Below, in pieces: positions 61,966 through 64,000 of a stretch of 64,000 nucleotides of DNA. The number at the start of each line of letters is the position of its first letter. The first letter of the stretch is position 1. This stretch comes from Bradyrhizobium sp. CSS354 (GTDB lineage Bacteria > Pseudomonadota > Alphaproteobacteria > Rhizobiales > Xanthobacteraceae). The translations under genes and the position numbers were made by a program. Where the stretch lies: NCBI RefSeq assembly GCF_029051725.1, contig NZ_JAACFU010000014.1, positions 62,001-126,000 on the forward strand, given 5' to 3'. Under the pieces are notes generated by a model. That model had not been told where the DNA came from, did no database searches, and worked only from the letters and a program-made list of their open reading frames with translations.

Positions 61966-62719
61966 AGCCGAGCCTGCGGGCCGCGAACCAGTAGCGCACC
62001 GCCATGGCGCCCACCATGCCGACCAGGGCGCCGGCCACTACGTCACTCGGGTGATGCGCGAGCAGCACCAGTCGCGTCAGCAGGATCACGATCGCGTAAG
62101 TGAACATGAACACGCGCAGGCGCGGCCACAACGCAGAGACCGCAAACGCGAGCGCGAACGCCGTCACCGCATGACCCGACGGCAGGCTGGCATAAGCCCC
62201 CGTCCCCTCGAACGGGATAAAGTTGAACGGATTGGCCTTGCCGCCGACGAACGGACGTCCTCGACCGATGAGATATTTCAGGATCTCAGCGACGAATATG
62301 GGCACGGCAACAGACAGAAACATGAACTGCAGCCGCGTGCCGAGGCCGAGCAGCAACGCGCGGCTTGTGCCGTGCAATCCCGCCGCAACGAGCACCAGCA
62401 CCACCAGCACGCCCCCGAGCACCGAGAGCACATACTCGTCCTTGCCGAAATCGGTGAGGATGCGGATCGGCCACAGGCCCGGTGTGCCACGCGCCGGCAT
62501 CAGCTGAATCTCGGTCAGGTCGAACGCGACCATCAGCGCGATGACCAGGGCTGCACCCGCCGCACTGAGCCACAGCGAATGCCGCGCCAGCTTTCGCGCG
62601 GCCTCGGCGCGGCGCGAATGCGAGGGCGAGCGCACGAGCTGCGCCAGGGCGCGCCCCGACAGCGTGAGCAATTGCGCGGGATAGCTCGCGCGCGGCGCGA
62701 TGTCGGTTGGTGCCGACAT
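61874..62719 (-). CDS. PAP2-family membrane phosphatase
   Basis: 281 residues with several membrane helices and the three PAP2 phosphatase motifs: KYLIGRGRP, PSGHAVTAFAL and a histidine in RLVLLAHHPSDVVAGALVG. It could dephosphorylate undecaprenyl pyrophosphate or lipid A phosphate. ATG 62719 lies one base after the ArnT-like stop. Confidence 0.92.
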   Translation of the reverse strand: MSAPTDIAPRASYPAQLLTLSGRALAQLVRSPSHSRRAEAARKLARHSLWLSAAGAALVIALMVAFDLTEIQLMPARGTPGLWPIRILTDFGKDEYVLSVLGGVLVVLVLVAAGLHGTSRALLLGLGTRLQFMFLSVAVPIFVAEILKYLIGRGRPFVGGKANPFNFIPFEGTGAYASLPSGHAVTAFALAFAVSALWPRLRVFMFTYAIVILLTRLVLLAHHPSDVVAGALVGMVGAMAVRYWFAARRLGFAIRADGTIVPLAGAVSGRLKRVAHGASAP

Positions 62720-62720
62720 C

Positions 62721-64000
62721 CTACTCGGTGCCTTCCGAGCGGAAGATCGAGATCGAGATCGCACGCCCTTGCGAGAAATTGTAGCCGTCGATGCGCGTGC
62801 CAACCTTGTAGCGCAGCCCGATCGCCTCGGCGCGCTGCACGAAGCCGCGCTCCGAACGCTGCTCGATCAGCGCGAAACGGCAGCTTCCCTGCCGCAGGAA
62901 ATCCGCCGCGCCCGAACCGTCGGTGAGCAGCGTCTGCGTGCCGGTCAGGAAGACGAGGCTCGGCTCGTGATAGCCGGCCGCGGCAGCCTTCGGCCCGACG
63001 CAGGTGACGTTGCGAAGTGCGCGTGCGATCTCGATGCTCGGAAACAGCGGCGTCAGCGACGGCAGCACGATGCCATAGACTGTCACCGCGAGCATCAGGG
63101 CTGCGACCAGAGCGTTGAGCAGCGAGCGCTCGGCGTGGTTGTTGTCGTGAAGCCACCAGGCGAACAGGCCGAAGATCAGCGAGGCCGCGATGAACGGCCA
63201 GGCGACGAAAGCAGGCTGCCGCGTCAGCATCACCGCGCCGACGACCGCGATGATCGAGCCGCCAACGGGGATCGCGAACCACCAGGCCGAGCCGCGCATC
63301 AACCAGGACCACGACAGCACGCGCCGCTCGAGCGCGCCCGCGGTGAGGATCGCGATCGCGGGGTACAGCGGCAGCACGTAGTGCGGCAGCTTGGTCAGCA
63401 CCACCTCGAATACGATCCAGGACGGGACCAGCCAGGCCAGCAGGAACTGCGCGCCGGGCTCGCGCCGCGCGCGCCAGACCGCGGGCGCCGCCATCGCCGC
63501 GAGCGGCGCGCCGGGCCAGAACGTGATCCAGAACAGGGCCAGGTACAATCCGGGCGGCGCGCCGTGGGATTCCTGCGCGCCCAACTTGCTCAGCATGTCG
63601 CCGCCGACGGAATCGGCGAAGAAGGCATCGCCCGCGCGCCAGAAGATCGCGACGAACCAGGGCAGCACCAGCACCAGCATCCACATCAGGCCCCAGAGCG
63701 GGCGCAGCTTCCACAGCCAGGAGGCATCGCGGTCCTGGATCGCGAGCGCGACGATGGTCAGACCTGCGAACATCAGGATCAGCGGGCCCTTGATCAGGAT
63801 GCCGACAGCGAGCGCCGTCCAGAAGATCGCAGGCCAACTCCAGGGCGGACGCGTCTCGTCCTCGGCGCGCTGCCACGACAGATACGCCCGCGCCATCGCG
63901 CCCATCGCAGCGGTCACGCAGAACAGCAGCATCGCGTCGGTCTTCGCAAGCCGCGCCTCGACCCCGAGCAGCACGGAAGCACACATCAGAAGTGCCGCAA
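62721..64000 (-). CDS. ArnT-like family 39 glycosyltransferase, N-terminus outside window
   Basis: The frame is open to the window end, giving at least 426 residues of a polytopic membrane protein. LGVEARLAKTDAMLLFCVTAAMG, with the loop Asp of lipid-linked sugar transferases, and the LPHYVLPLYPAIAILTAG segment are typical of ArnT/PMT (GT39) enzymes that move a sugar from undecaprenyl phosphate to lipid A. The C-terminal part (from about residue 310) is a small soluble domain. It is followed by PAP2, GT2 and LAB_N genes, an envelope lipid-glycosylation set. Confidence 0.9.
   Translation of the reverse strand, partial: AALLMCASVLLGVEARLAKTDAMLLFCVTAAMGAMARAYLSWQRAEDETRPPWSWPAIFWTALAVGILIKGPLILMFAGLTIVALAIQDRDASWLWKLRPLWGLMWMLVLVLPWFVAIFWRAGDAFFADSVGGDMLSKLGAQESHGAPPGLYLALFWITFWPGAPLAAMAAPAVWRARREPGAQFLLAWLVPSWIVFEVVLTKLPHYVLPLYPAIAILTAGALERRVLSWSWLMRGSAWWFAIPVGGSIIAVVGAVMLTRQPAFVAWPFIAASLIFGLFAWWLHDNNHAERSLLNALVAALMLAVTVYGIVLPSLTPLFPSIEIARALRNVTCVGPKAAAAGYHEPSLVFLTGTQTLLTDGSGAADFLRQGSCRFALIEQRSERGFVQRAEAIGLRYKVGTRIDGYNFSQGRAISISIFRSEGTE

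Overview
The window looks like chromosomal DNA of a Bradyrhizobium-type alphaproteobacterium. The supporting signs are high GC, a dusB(nifR3)-ntrB gene pair, an ispDF fusion, a PopZ-type DUF2497 protein, an aapJQMP cluster divergent from metC, and dispersed 'gtagcccggatggagcgaagc' palindromes. There is no integrase, prophage, complete insertion sequence or CRISPR array. Most genes are housekeeping, transport or envelope genes, with a few accessory islands and repeat-rich gaps.

Layout. 1-4.2 kb: ntrB (cut by the window edge), dusB, ispDF, a stand-alone CinA C-terminal domain and a GFA-family protein. 4.3-4.9 kb: a 626-bp non-coding repeat whose inverted partner lies at 24.3-24.9 kb. 5.2-10.3 kb: a six-gene respiratory operon with three multi-haem cytochromes c around a B-type (ba3-like) haem-copper oxidase, including a 58-residue membrane subunit. 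10.3-20 kb: a COQ10/RatA-type protein, lipA, a 3-methyladenine glycosylase, valS, popZ, tolC, pcm, tRNA-Asn and small ORFs. 20.2-23.7 kb: a membrane-stress operon (PspA, YqiJ-like, flotillin). The PspA frame carries an N-terminal half that reads like TnpB without its RuvC domain. 24.9-31.7 kb: an amide-use operon with a binding protein, a permease-ATPase fusion, an acetamidase/formamidase, an AraC regulator fused to a second acetamidase/formamidase, and a RidA protein. 32-34 kb: small ORFs, tRNA-Cys and a DTW-domain protein. 34.2-43.3 kb: a four-gene tripartite RND efflux operon with two different RND pumps and a palindromic operator candidate upstream. 44-45.6 kb: cysteine synthase and a DUF805 protein. 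45.7-52.7 kb: three tandem TPR/OGT-like (SPINDLY) glycosyltransferase paralogues, all starting with TTG. 52.8-57.3 kb: aapPMQJ (reverse strand), divergent from metC at 57.7 kb. 59-64 kb: a Na/Pi cotransporter-PhoU protein, then a lipid A/envelope glycosylation cluster (ArnT-like, PAP2, GT2, LAB_N).

The most unusual items are: the TnpB-N::PspA reading frame in the PspA-YqiJ-flotillin operon; the AraC::amidase fusion beside its own stand-alone paralogue; the mosaic OGT triplet, in which the first copy's TPR half resembles the second copy and its catalytic half resembles the third; the large inverted repeat whose edge supplies the ridA stop codon; and concentric inverted repeats over the likely metC promoter. 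All functional statements are read from the sequence and family knowledge; no database search was run.
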